From Chitinophagaceae bacterium UBA1931 (GTDB lineage: Bacteria; Bacteroidota; Bacteroidia; Chitinophagales; Chitinophagaceae), in contig DDFJ01000001.1 in the NCBI GenBank assembly GCA_002337125.1, positions 310,001 through 374,000 on the forward strand: 64,000 nt of DNA. The letters run 5' to 3'. A model generated the notes under the pieces. The model saw nothing but the letters and a program-made list of their open reading frames with translations, had not been told where the DNA came from and searched no databases. Shown here piece after piece: positions 63,965-64,000 of this stretch (position 1 is the first letter of the stretch; each line of letters begins with the position of its first letter). The translations under genes and the position numbers were made by a program.

Positions 63965-64000
63965 ATGAGTTTACCGAAACGTTATTTAATTACAAGTGCG
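63965..64000 (+). CDS. metG: Methionyl-tRNA synthetase, first 12 codons (cut by window end)
   Basis: The frame opens MSLPKRYLITSA and runs off the right edge. KRYLITSA is the opening strand of class Ia MetRS, directly before its HIGH region. An in-frame ATG at 63935 (MNRNTKDDYQ...) is an alternative start. A consensus promoter lies upstream. Only 36 bases are seen, so the identification rests on this motif. Confidence 0.7.
   Translation, partial: MSLPKRYLITSA

Overview
The window looks like a stretch of Bacteroidota chromosome, most likely Chitinophagaceae or a close relative. Points in favour: moderate-to-low GC; promoters resembling the Bacteroidota type (TTTG, about 19-20 bp, TAnnTTTG); a secreted M43 protease with a type IX secretion (T9SS) C-terminal sorting domain; a ~900-residue MalQ with two N-terminal starch-binding modules; a NagB fused to a PIG-L domain; futalosine-route menaquinone synthesis; and GlnS for direct Gln-tRNA charging. 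Genus cannot be fixed from the sequence alone. I see no insertion sequence, prophage, integrase or CRISPR array, and no clearly broken gene. Only one gene-free stretch exceeds 300 bp (47755-48181).

Layout. 1-4.8 kb: tail of an LLM flavin oxidoreductase, tRNA-Ser(CGA), malQ, dipeptide epimerase. 4.9-9.7 kb (minus): M13 peptidase lipoprotein, ROK glucokinase-like protein, sugar MFS transporter. 9.8-16.4 kb (plus): glgA, glgC, MFS transporter, secreted GH13 amylase, DUF805 protein. 16.5-28.1 kb: mqnE, M43 protease, nucleoside-type MFS, glnS, ornithine aminotransferase, ispE, DUF151-UVR protein, etfA/etfB. 28.2-31.1 kb: TPR protein, tilS, rhomboid, rlmH. 31.2-38.8 kb: a compact divergent locus of a FecR-like/TPR protein and a CHASE2 sensor opposite a caspase-TPR giant, then an OmpA lipoprotein, a beta-barrel protein and a small repeat protein. 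38.9-45.1 kb: tRNA-Arg(ACG), cupin, NagB/PIG-L, queA, kup. 45.1-50.6 kb: YceI-like, porin-like barrel, YceI, membrane pyrophosphatase. 50.7-55.4 kb: two S66 carboxypeptidases with a 56-residue membrane ORF between them, LTA-synthase-like sulfatase, Crp/Fnr regulator. 55.5-64 kb: GH3 glucosidase, TetR-TolC-HlyD-ABC2 permease operon, double-domain esterase, start of metG.

How the genes fit together. The first 16 kb is dominated by alpha-glucan and glucose metabolism: secreted GH13 hydrolysis, disaccharide/sugar uptake by two MFS carriers, MalQ and glucokinase processing, and glycogen synthesis by GlgC/GlgA. A LacI-type palindrome upstream of malQ hints at sugar control. The rest is mostly housekeeping. 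The most system-like part is the CHASE2 / FecR-TPR / caspase-TPR locus (31189-36659): an extracytoplasmic sensor with no output domain of its own sits head-to-head with a caspase-fold protein carrying about 16 TPRs. Other points for a second look are a ROK protein lacking the zinc cysteines, a pyrophosphatase with a K+-independent signature, a 26-bp palindrome in front of the tetR efflux operon, a Crp-like operator upstream of the yceI-porin genes, and two multidomain fusion enzymes.
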